Shown: piece after piece, positions 16,100 through 23,034 of the stretch
Layout of the letters: every line of letters begins with the position of its first letter
Position numbering within the stretch: the stretch's first letter is position 1
NCBI GenBank assembly: GCA_965651935.1
Contig: CBFGTC010000002.1
Location: 62,001 to 126,000, forward strand
From: JAFEDN01 sp965651935
GTDB lineage: Bacteria > Pseudomonadota > Gammaproteobacteria > Coxiellales > Coxiellaceae
DNA: 64,000 bases
Direction: 5' to 3'
Made by a program: the position numbers and the translations under genes
Notes under the pieces: generated by a model
The model's input: the letters and a program-made list of their open reading frames with translations, nothing else
What the model was told of the DNA's origin: nothing
The model's database searches: none

Positions 16100-16108
16100 C
16101 ATTTTCTC

Positions 16109-16930
16109 CTAGTCCATCCGTAAAAGTTCATTAATTGAGACTTTTTCGCGGGTTTTGGCATCTACTTGCTTTACGATCACCACGCAATGACGGCAGTAAC
16201 TGCCATCCGCAGCGGGAAGAGCGCCGGGGATCACCACCGAACCGGCGGGGACACGGCCATACAGAATCTCTTTAGTCATCCGATTATAGATAGGCGTACT
16301 TTGAGTGATGAATACCCCCATAGAAATAACCGAGCCTTCTTCCACAATGACCCCTTCAGCGATTTCAGAGCGAGCGCCGACGAAGCAATTGTCTTCAATG
16401 ATGGTGGGATTCGCTTGCAGAGGCTCTAAAACGCCACCGATGCCCGTGCCCGCCGACACGTGCACATTTTTGCCAATTTGAGCGCAGGAACCGACGCTAG
16501 CCCAGGTGTCAATCATGCAGCCGCTATCAATGTAAGCGCCGATGTTGACATAGCTGGGCATTAGAATGACGTTAGGGGCAATATATGCGCCTTTACGAAC
16601 GCAGGCCGAGGGTACCACGCGAATGCCTGACTTTTGAAAATCCTCCTGTCCATAAGACCCGAATTTGAGCGGAAGCTTATCATAAAACCGAGTATAACCC
16701 GCCTCAATAACTTGATTGGGGTGGGTTTTAAATGCCAATAACACGGCCTGTTTCACCCATTGATTTACAATCCATCCACCGGTGCTTTTCTCGGCTATGC
16801 GCAAACTACCTGAATCCAATAAATCCATGACGGTATTGATTGCATTTTGAACTTCAGATGGAATATTATTTAAGCCCCATTGGTCGCGCTGGGAATAAGC
16901 AGTTTCAATAATTTTTTGTAAATCTAGCAT
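16109..16930 (-). CDS. dapD: Tetrahydrodipicolinate N-succinyltransferase
   Basis: Transfers succinyl from succinyl-CoA to tetrahydrodipicolinate in the succinylase branch of diaminopimelate synthesis. The 273 residues match E. coli (274). After an N-terminal helical domain, the left-handed beta-helix is obvious: repeated hexapeptides such as GAYIAPN, VNIGAYIDSGCMIDTW, CAQIGKNVHVSAGTGIGG and NCFVGARSEIAEGVIVEEG. The start has an excellent GGGAGGT ribosome-binding site. The gene leads the dapD-dapE pair. With dapE present, the cell makes its own meso-diaminopimelate for the wall. Confidence 0.96.
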   Translation of the reverse strand: MLDLQKIIETAYSQRDQWGLNNIPSEVQNAINTVMDLLDSGSLRIAEKSTGGWIVNQWVKQAVLLAFKTHPNQVIEAGYTRFYDKLPLKFGSYGQEDFQKSGIRVVPSACVRKGAYIAPNVILMPSYVNIGAYIDSGCMIDTWASVGSCAQIGKNVHVSAGTGIGGVLEPLQANPTIIEDNCFVGARSEIAEGVIVEEGSVISMGVFITQSTPIYNRMTKEILYGRVPAGSVVIPGALPAADGSYCRHCVVIVKQVDAKTREKVSINELLRMD

Positions 16931-17018
16931 ATTTACCTCCCGAAATGAGGGTATTGTATGTTGGTAAAAATATATTTACTAGCCAATGTTGGAATTTTTT
17001 TGTATGATGCAGAATTCG

Positions 17019-17092
17019 CGGGGTATAGCGCAGTCTGGTAGCGCGCCTGCTTTGGGAGCAGGATGTCGGGGGTTCAAATCCCTCTACCCCGA
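17019..17092 (+). tRNA. tRNA-Pro (anticodon TGG)
   Basis: The acceptor stem CGGGGTA/TACCCCG closes a full cloverleaf: D-arm with TAGCGCAGTCTGGTAGCGC, anticodon stem CCTGC/GCAGG with loop TTTGGGA (anticodon TGG at 17053-17055), and T-arm GGGGGTTCAAATCCCTC. The discriminator is A and CCA is not encoded. It is the first of three clustered tRNAs. A TATGAT at 17003-17008 is a possible -10 but lacks a good -35. Confidence 0.97.
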
Positions 17093-17136
17093 TAGTGTTT
17101 GAGTGCCGCGCAGTTGGATTCAGTGCGCATAGTTAC

Positions 17137-17210
17137 GCGCCTGTAGCTCATTTGGATAGAGCATCGGCCTTCTAAGCCGAGGGTAACAGGTTCAAATCCT
17201 GTCAGGCGCG
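17137..17210 (+). tRNA. tRNA-Arg (anticodon TCT)
   Basis: The acceptor stem GCGCCTG/CAGGCGC, D-arm TAGCTCATTTGGATAGAGC, anticodon stem TCGGC/GCCGA with loop CTTCTAA (anticodon TCT at 17171-17173) and T-arm CAGGTTCAAATCCTG fold completely. The discriminator is G and CCA is not encoded. It lies 44 bases after tRNA-Pro and is probably on the same transcript. Confidence 0.97.
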
Positions 17211-17223
17211 AGTAGTGTTTTAT

Positions 17224-17297
17224 GGTGGGCGTAGCTCAGTTGGTAGAGCCCCGGATTGTGATTCCGGTTGTCGTGGGTTCGAGCCCCATCGTCCACC
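17224..17297 (+). tRNA. tRNA-His (anticodon GTG)
   Basis: A full cloverleaf with the extra G-1 (17224) opposite discriminator C73 (17297), the identity mark of tRNA-His. Acceptor stem GTGGGCG/CGTCCAC (one G-T pair), anticodon stem CCGGA/TCCGG with loop TTGTGAT (GTG at 17258-17260), T-arm GTGGGTTCGAGCCCCAT. CCA is not encoded. The map stop codon, on the other strand, lies only four bases beyond. Confidence 0.97.
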
Positions 17298-17301
17298 CAC
17301 T

Positions 17302-18069
17302 TTAAATATGTTCGTCTTTTCTTAAGGTTAAAACTTCGTAGCCTGTGTCAGTGACGGCAATGGTATGTTCCCATTGAGCGGAAAGTTTGTGGTCTTTAGT
17401 GATCACGGTCCATTGGTCGGGCAATAACTTTATATGCCGTTGCCCGGCGTTGATCATCGGCTCTATTGTGAAAACCATCCCCGATTCCAATGATAAACCG
17501 GCGCCTGGGGTACCGTAATGGAGAATCTGCGGATCTTCATGGAATCCACGTCCTATCCCATGTCCACAATATTCGCGCACAACTGAATAACGGTTTTTTT
17601 CGGCGTGAGTTTGAATCGCAGCGCCAATGTCTCCTAAGTGGATGCCGGGTTTCACCATGCGAATAGCTAAGTACAAACATTCTTGTGTGACCTGGATTAA
17701 TCTTTGGGCAAAGGGCGGGGCTTCCCCCACACAAAACATTTGACTGGTGTCACCATGGAAACCGTCTTTTATCACCGTCACATCAACATTAATAATGTCA
17801 CCCAATTTGAGTTTTTTATCGTTGGGGATCCCATGGCACACCACGTGATTGATTGAGGTGCATATCGATTTAGGAAAACCATGGTAGTTTAATGGAGCGG
17901 GAATGGCCTGCTGAGTTTCGACAATATAGCGATGGCAAATATCATTCAGTTCATTGGTCGTAACGCCTGGCTTGACAAACGGCGCAATCATTTCCAGCAC
18001 CTCTGCCGCCAAGCGCCCAGCCACACGCATTTTTTCAATTTCTTCAGAATTTTTAATGATCACATTCAT
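17302..18069 (-). CDS. map: Methionine aminopeptidase, type I
   Basis: Removes initiator methionine from nascent proteins using a dinuclear metal site. The 255-residue protein shows SICTSINHVVCHGIP, the first metal Asp in INVDVTVIKDGFHGDTSQMF, EYCGHGIGRGFHEDP with the metal His, MVFTIEPMI and the final WEHTIAVT. The frame extends upstream to 18123, but the ATG at 18069 gives the normal N-terminus (MNVIIKNSEEIEKMR) with an AGAGAG ribosome-binding sequence. It is divergent from rpsB, as in E. coli, and shares the regulatory region between them. Confidence 0.95.
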   Translation of the reverse strand: MNVIIKNSEEIEKMRVAGRLAAEVLEMIAPFVKPGVTTNELNDICHRYIVETQQAIPAPLNYHGFPKSICTSINHVVCHGIPNDKKLKLGDIINVDVTVIKDGFHGDTSQMFCVGEAPPFAQRLIQVTQECLYLAIRMVKPGIHLGDIGAAIQTHAEKNRYSVVREYCGHGIGRGFHEDPQILHYGTPGAGLSLESGMVFTIEPMINAGQRHIKLLPDQWTVITKDHKLSAQWEHTIAVTDTGYEVLTLRKDEHI

Positions 18070-18150
18070 TTTTTTTCTCTCTAGTGTTGCTTTCCTGCTG
18101 CTCCAGGATGTCAGGATGGTCAAAAATGTCTAGTAGTTTGCCTTATTTTG

Positions 18151-18159
18151 TGATATAAA
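18151..18159 (+). promoter_or_regulatory. Extended -10 promoter for rpsB-tsf
   Basis: The sequence TG-A-TATAAA forms an extended -10 element with no good -35. It predicts a start near 18166 and a leader of about 115 bases before rpsB, long enough for the folded region described next. Confidence 0.45.
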
Positions 18160-18187
18160 ACCACTCAAATACACACATCTGCCGACA

Positions 18188-18242
18188 CGTCATTTGGGGT
18201 GCTAGCCAAGGTTTGTTATGACCTAAGACTAGTCGAATGACG
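18188..18242 (+). promoter_or_regulatory. Structured rpsB leader, possible S2 autoregulatory site
   Basis: A perfect 7-bp stem (CGTCATT 18188-18194 with AATGACG 18236-18242) encloses a GGGGTGCT segment, and a purine-rich stretch follows before the start codon. In gammaproteobacteria S2 represses rpsB-tsf by binding a conserved leader. The position and structure fit, but I could not align it to the known element. Confidence 0.4.
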
Positions 18243-18280
18243 GAGCAGGTGGAGGCAACACAAAAACCCTGGAGAAAAAT

Positions 18281-19246
18281 ATGTCTGAAGTGACCATGCG
18301 TCTCATGTTAGAAGCCGGTGTCCATTTTGGCCACCAAACCCGTTATTGGAATCCTAAAATGGCCCCGTTTATTTACGGTTCCCGCCATAAAATCCATATT
18401 ATCAACCTTGAAGAAACCTTGCCCATGTTTCAGGAAGCGGTGAAATTTTTATCTAATATTGCCGCTAATAAAGGCCGGGTTTTGTTTGTAGGCACTAAAC
18501 ACGCGGCGCGCGAGGTGATTCGCGAGGAAGCCATTCGTTGTGGCATGCCTTATGTCAATCATCGCTGGCTTGGGGGTATGCTGACTAATTACAAAACCAT
18601 TCGCCAATCTATTAAGCGATTGAAGGAATTAGAAGAATTATTGGTAGATGAAAAAATAATCTCTCGTCTTACCAAAAAAGAAGTGCTGCGCTTAGTAGGC
18701 GAAAAAGACAAATTAAGCACGCTGATCGAAGGGGTGAAAAACATGGGTGGTTTGCCCGATGCTCTATTTGTCATCGATGTCGGCAATGAAAAGATTGCTA
18801 TCCGCGAAGCGAAACGCTTAAGTATTCCTGTGGTTGGTATAGTTGACACCAACAACAGCCCAGACGGTATTGATTTCCCTATTCCTGGTAATGATGATGC
18901 TTTACGCGCCATTCGCTTTTATTGCAAAGTATTAGCCGACGCCATTATTGAAGCTCGAGGCGTGTTAGATTTAGGAGTGGCTCATGCTGAAGAGACCCAG
19001 CCTGTTAAAGCCAAAGTCAAAGTCAAAAAAGTGCTTAAAAAGAAAACCGATGAAGGCGCTGAATCAGTAGAAACCTCTGGTGCAGAAGACGAGACTGGTA
19101 AAGAGACTACCCCTAAAACTCAAGCAAAAAAGAAAACGATCACTTCCAAGAAGACTCCCTTAATGGATGAGGAAGGTGAAGATGAACAAGAGTCTATGGC
19201 TAAATCTCGCAAAAAACCATCGAAACCCAAATCGGAGTCCAAATAA
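18281..19246 (+). CDS. rpsB: 30S ribosomal protein S2 with C-terminal extension
   Basis: Component of the small-subunit body, needed for S1 binding. The N-terminal 225 or so residues are canonical: MLEAGVHFGHQTRYWNPKM, LFVGTKHAAREV, HRWLGGMLTNYKTIRQSI, LPDALFVIDVGNEKIA and GIVDTNNSPDGIDFPIPGNDDA. The protein then continues to residue 321 with a lysine- and acid-rich low-complexity tail, about 80 residues longer than E. coli S2 (241). Coxiella S2 is also known to be long, so this looks like a lineage trait rather than a read-through. It starts after GGAGAAAAAT, and its stop overlaps the tsf start by one base. Confidence 0.97.
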   Translation: MSEVTMRLMLEAGVHFGHQTRYWNPKMAPFIYGSRHKIHIINLEETLPMFQEAVKFLSNIAANKGRVLFVGTKHAAREVIREEAIRCGMPYVNHRWLGGMLTNYKTIRQSIKRLKELEELLVDEKIISRLTKKEVLRLVGEKDKLSTLIEGVKNMGGLPDALFVIDVGNEKIAIREAKRLSIPVVGIVDTNNSPDGIDFPIPGNDDALRAIRFYCKVLADAIIEARGVLDLGVAHAEETQPVKAKVKVKKVLKKKTDEGAESVETSGAEDETGKETTPKTQAKKKTITSKKTPLMDEEGEDEQESMAKSRKKPSKPKSESK

Positions 19247-20136
19247 TGAGTAATATTACCGCCGCTATGGTTAAAGAATTGCGCGAAAGGACCGGCGCAG
19301 GAATGATGGAATGTAAGAAAGCATTGGAAGAAACGAAAGGCGATATGGAAGCCGCTTTTGATGCATTGCGCGCCAGAGGGCAAGCTAAAGCCGCCAAGCG
19401 CGCGGGTAAAATAGCCGCTGAAGGCACTATTGTTATTCGCTTAGATGATCAACAGCGCCATGCTTGTATCATTGAAGTGAATTGTGAAACCGATTTTGTT
19501 GCTCGCAGTGAAAATTTTCTGGAATTTGCCCAAAATGTTGCTGCCCGTGCGTTGCAATCCAAAGTGGATAATTTGGAAGATTTAAAGAATTTAACTTTGG
19601 GTGGAGATCAAAACACGATCGAAGAGGCACGCCAAGAGTTAATCGGCAAAATTGGGGAAAATGTGCAACTCCGCCGCATCAAATTAGTGAGCTCCGATGC
19701 TTGCGTAGGCAGTTACCTCCATGGCAACCGTATTGGCGTATTAGTCGCTATTTCTCGCCATGAGCCTGAACTGGCGCGCGATTTGGCCATGCATATTGCT
19801 GCTTCTAATCCTCAAGCCGTGGATGCCTCTGGAGTATCTGAAGAATTAATTAAACGAGAGCGTGACATTTTCATTACCCAATCCAAAGAAAGTGGAAAAC
19901 CCGATAATATCATTGAAAAAATGGTTAGCGGTCGGATAAGCAAATTCTTGAAAGAAATATGTTTAGTTGACCAACCCTTTGTTAAAGATGCCGAAAAGAC
20001 CGTGGGCAATTTATTAAAATCGCATCAGACCAAAGTCAGTGAATTTGTTCGCTTCGAAGTGGGTGAAGGTATTGAAAAGCAAACCCAAAATTTTGCTGAA
20101 GAAGTTCAAGCACAATTAAAAGGTAATCCTGGATGA
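19246..20136 (+). CDS. tsf: Elongation factor Ts
   Basis: Guanine nucleotide exchange factor for EF-Tu. The 296 residues start with the UBA-like domain (MVKELRERTGAGMMECKKAL), then ARGQAKAAKRAGKIAAEGTI, the core VNCETDFVARSENFLEFA containing the TDFV motif that contacts EF-Tu, and the C-terminal VDQPFVKDAEKTVGNLL. The length agrees with E. coli (283). Coupled to rpsB by a TAATG overlap and to pyrH by a 4-base ATGA overlap. Confidence 0.98.
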   Translation: MSNITAAMVKELRERTGAGMMECKKALEETKGDMEAAFDALRARGQAKAAKRAGKIAAEGTIVIRLDDQQRHACIIEVNCETDFVARSENFLEFAQNVAARALQSKVDNLEDLKNLTLGGDQNTIEEARQELIGKIGENVQLRRIKLVSSDACVGSYLHGNRIGVLVAISRHEPELARDLAMHIAASNPQAVDASGVSEELIKRERDIFITQSKESGKPDNIIEKMVSGRISKFLKEICLVDQPFVKDAEKTVGNLLKSHQTKVSEFVRFEVGEGIEKQTQNFAEEVQAQLKGNPG

Positions 20137-20873
20137 TTGAGGCTTTAAAACCAATTTATCGCCGAATTTTGTTGAAAATGAGTGGTGAAGCACTGATGGG
20201 AGGGGGGCATTCCGCCATCGACCCTAAAGTGCTGGACCGCATGGCTAAAGAAGTGGAAGAAATTCACCGTTTGGGAGTCCAAGTGGGGATTGTTGTTGGC
20301 GGCGGCAACTTTTTTAGAGGCGTGACCGTCTCGGAAGCGGGGATAGACAGGGTCACCGGAGACCACATGGGTATGCTTGCCACACTCATTAATGCTTTAG
20401 CTATGCGTGATGCATTTGAACGTTCGGGTTTACCGGTGCGAGTTCTCTCGGCGATTCCCATGAGCGGTATGGTCGATTACTTTAATCGCCGCAAAGCGAT
20501 CCATCATTTGCAGTCCGGGCGCATAGTCATTTTTGCTGCCGGTACTGGTAATCCGTTAGTGACGACTGATTCTGCGGCAAGTTTACGCGGCATTGAAATT
20601 GAAGCCGATGTGGTTTTAAAAGCAACCCAAGTGGATGGCGTTTACTCCGCCGATCCTCGGCGTTTCCCTGATGCGACGCGTTACGAACACTTAACCTACC
20701 AAGAAGCTCTGGAAAAAGAATTAGCCGTTATGGACTTGGCCGCATTTTGCCAATGCCGGGATTATGATATGCCGCTTTGTGTTTTCAACATGCAAAAACC
20801 CGGTGCATTATTACGTGTTATCACCGGTCAAGCGGAAGGCACACTTGTAACTAACGAGGAGATTAATTCATGA
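20133..20873 (+). CDS. pyrH: Uridylate kinase
   Basis: Phosphorylates UMP to UDP, a hexameric bacterial enzyme regulated by GTP and UTP. The 246 residues show KMSGEALMG (phosphate loop), VGIVVGGGNFFRG, ADRVTGDHMGML-like IDRVTGDHMGMLAT (nucleotide and subunit contacts), AAGTGNPLVTTDSAA and KATQVDGVYSADP. The length is near E. coli (241). It overlaps tsf and frr by 4 bases each, the standard tsf-pyrH-frr order. Confidence 0.98.
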   Translation: MIEALKPIYRRILLKMSGEALMGGGHSAIDPKVLDRMAKEVEEIHRLGVQVGIVVGGGNFFRGVTVSEAGIDRVTGDHMGMLATLINALAMRDAFERSGLPVRVLSAIPMSGMVDYFNRRKAIHHLQSGRIVIFAAGTGNPLVTTDSAASLRGIEIEADVVLKATQVDGVYSADPRRFPDATRYEHLTYQEALEKELAVMDLAAFCQCRDYDMPLCVFNMQKPGALLRVITGQAEGTLVTNEEINS

Positions 20874-21427
20874 CGGACACAGTAGTGGTTCAAGCAGAAT
20901 CGCGAATGAAAAAAAGCGTACAAACTTTACAGGATAATTTAGCCAAATTGCGCACAGGCCGCGCCCACCCTAGCTTTTTAGACTCGGTCCGAGTCGAATA
21001 TTACCAACAGCAAGTTCCACTGAGTCAAGTCGCGAATGTCGCCATTGAGAATTCACGCGCGTTAACTGTAACGCCTTGGGAAAAGGACATGGTGACCAAG
21101 ATTGAAAAGGCAATCCGCAATGCCGATTTAGGCTTAAACCCGACTACGGTTGGTATGTTGATTCGCGTGCCGTTGCCCCCCTTAAGCGAAGAGCGCCGCA
21201 GAGATTTGGTGCGTGTATTAAAAGATGAAGCCGAACAATCGCGGGTTGCCATCCGCAATATTCGCCGCGAAGCCAATCAGGATTTTAAAAATTTATTAAA
21301 AGATAAAAAAATTAGTGAAGATGATGAGAAACGCGCTACCGCTAAGGTGCAGAAACTGACGGATCAATATATTCAAAAAATTGATCAGCTTGCGATTGAA
21401 AAAGAAAAAGAATTAATGGCTATATGA
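20870..21427 (+). CDS. frr: Ribosome recycling factor
   Basis: Splits post-termination ribosomes together with EF-G. The 185-residue length is exactly that of E. coli RRF. Visible are the helical-bundle segments LAKLRTGRAHPSFLDSVRVEYY, the beta-domain VTPWEKDMVTKIEKAI, the hinge LNPTTVGMLIRVPLPPLSEE and the C-terminal long helix with RRDLVRVLKDEAEQSRVAIR. In E. coli dxr follows; here uppS follows directly with a 4-base overlap. Confidence 0.98.
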   Translation: MTDTVVVQAESRMKKSVQTLQDNLAKLRTGRAHPSFLDSVRVEYYQQQVPLSQVANVAIENSRALTVTPWEKDMVTKIEKAIRNADLGLNPTTVGMLIRVPLPPLSEERRRDLVRVLKDEAEQSRVAIRNIRREANQDFKNLLKDKKISEDDEKRATAKVQKLTDQYIQKIDQLAIEKEKELMAI

Positions 21428-22158
21428 AGCATTTATTGAAGCATGTGGCTATCGTCCCAGACGGCAATGGCCGTTGGGCTAATAAGCGCTTACTTCCTCG
21501 CGCCGCCGGTCATCATGCTGGAGCACAAGCGGTTAGAAAAGCTGTGGAGTTTAGTATTGAGCAAGGTTTGGAAGTGCTCAGCCTGTTTGCTTTAAGCGTT
21601 GAAAACTTCAGTCATCGCCCTTTACATGAAGTACAGATTTTAATTAAGTTATTTTTCGATTCTCTGCAAACCAATTTAGTGGAATTAAACGAAAAAAATG
21701 TGCAATTGCGTATCATTGGAGACCGGACCCCCTTTGATGAGCAATTAAAAAAACAAATTGAAGAAAGCGAAGCATTTACCGCCAAAAATACGGGTTTAAA
21801 GTTCGTGATGGCCCTCAACTACAGCGGCCGCTGGGATATCATGCAAGCGACTCAGGATATTGCCAGGCAAATTGCGGCTGGGCAATTAGACCCTGAACAA
21901 ATTAATCAAAATTTACTGCAAAAGCACCTTTGTTTGGCAGAATTGCCTGAACCCGATTTATTAATCCGCACAGGAAACGAACAAAGGATTAGCAACTTTA
22001 TGTTATGGCAATTCGCTTATACCGAGTTGTATTTTACCGATGTATATTGGCCTGATTTTAATGCTCAAGCCTTTCAAAACGCGGTTAATTTTTACTATTC
22101 CAAACAAAGGCGCTTTGGCCGTACCGGCGAGCAGGTGGTAGAAAATCAATATGTTTAA
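21424..22158 (+). CDS. uppS: Undecaprenyl diphosphate synthase
   Basis: Cis-prenyltransferase that builds the C55 lipid carrier for peptidoglycan and polysaccharide assembly. The 244 residues show PDGNGRWANKR (catalytic Asp), GHHAGAQAVRKAVEF, LFALSVENFSHRP, LRIIGDR, ALNYSGRWDI and the C-terminal isopentenyl-binding RTGNEQRISNFMLWQFAYTE. Two conserved positions differ: Pro instead of Met directly before DGNGRW, and Asn instead of Gly in RTGGE. Both lie outside the catalytic Asp, so activity is expected. The product carries the glycans made by the locus at the end of the window. Confidence 0.95.
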   Translation: MKHLLKHVAIVPDGNGRWANKRLLPRAAGHHAGAQAVRKAVEFSIEQGLEVLSLFALSVENFSHRPLHEVQILIKLFFDSLQTNLVELNEKNVQLRIIGDRTPFDEQLKKQIEESEAFTAKNTGLKFVMALNYSGRWDIMQATQDIARQIAAGQLDPEQINQNLLQKHLCLAELPEPDLLIRTGNEQRISNFMLWQFAYTELYFTDVYWPDFNAQAFQNAVNFYYSKQRRFGRTGEQVVENQYV

Positions 22159-22169
22159 CAACGATTATC

Positions 22170-22967
22170 ATGCTTAAATACCGGATTTTAACCGCAACTG
22201 TTCTCCTGCTAATTATTTTTTCCATGATTTGGCTATTAAAATCCCCCTGGTTTGGTATTTGGATTGCGGTATTCTTTTTGCTCAGCGCTTACGAATGGGG
22301 GGGGTTAGTCGGGTTGAAACCACAAATTTGCTATAGCTACGTTTTGTGTGTGGCATTTTCACTGTATTTAGCTTATTTTTTATCCCCCCTGTATTTATTA
22401 ACATTGGCGTTAGTATTATGGCTCTGGGCCGCTGCCGCAATTTATACCTACCAAATTCATCGCGGTGTGTTAGGATTTCAAATATTTTGGATCAAAACCA
22501 TTTGCGGTGTAATTATGTTAGCGGCTTGTTGGAAAGCCAGTGTATTATTACAATCTGCTTCTCCCTGGTGGTTACTCATGAGCTACTGCATCTGTTGGCT
22601 TTCTGATACGGGGGCTTTTTTTGCCGGGCGGCGATGGGGTAAGCGAGCTCTGGCCGATAAAATCAGCCCTAAAAAAACTTGGGAAGGATTTTGGGGAGGA
22701 GTGGTATTGACTGTGTTTGTTATTAATTTAGTGGCTTTGGCTCTGCACATGGCATTATGGCAGCGTATTTTATTAATCCCCATGGTCACAATCAGTGCTT
22801 TATTCGCAGTTGTGGGAGATTTATTTGTTAGTTTGCTCAAGCGGCAAGCAGGATTAAAAGATAGTGGCAGATTATTGCCAGGGCACGGCGGCATACTGGA
22901 CCGCGTCGATAGCAGTATCAGCTCCGTTCCCATTTTTGCTTTAGGATTTTTACTGTTAAAGTTGTGA
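22170..22967 (+). CDS. cdsA: Phosphatidate cytidylyltransferase
   Basis: Makes CDP-diacylglycerol, the precursor of all phospholipids, in the inner membrane. The 265-residue protein is mostly hydrophobic, with about seven to eight membrane helices, and has the family signature SLLKRQAGLKDSGRLLPGHG continuing into GGILDRVDS near the C-terminus, plus WLSDTGAFFAGRRWGKRAL and KISPKKTWEGFWGG. It lies 11 bases after uppS. In most relatives dxr or rseP follow; here a short gap leads to bamA. Confidence 0.95.
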   Translation: MLKYRILTATVLLLIIFSMIWLLKSPWFGIWIAVFFLLSAYEWGGLVGLKPQICYSYVLCVAFSLYLAYFLSPLYLLTLALVLWLWAAAAIYTYQIHRGVLGFQIFWIKTICGVIMLAACWKASVLLQSASPWWLLMSYCICWLSDTGAFFAGRRWGKRALADKISPKKTWEGFWGGVVLTVFVINLVALALHMALWQRILLIPMVTISALFAVVGDLFVSLLKRQAGLKDSGRLLPGHGGILDRVDSSISSVPIFALGFLLLKL

Positions 22968-23034
22968 TCTTGTGGCAATAAAGTATAATGCGAACATATC
23001 GAAAATTTTGTAAAAGCGATAAAACGGTTTCATT

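Noticed and set aside
17003..17008. TATGAT as promoter of the tRNA cluster
   Set aside because: No -35 at a usable distance (TTGGAA is only 8 bases away), so I did not list it as a feature.
22583..22978. A 131-codon minus-strand open frame within cdsA
   Set aside because: It is opposite a conserved membrane enzyme and has no family features or ribosome-binding site; it is a by-product of the cdsA codons.
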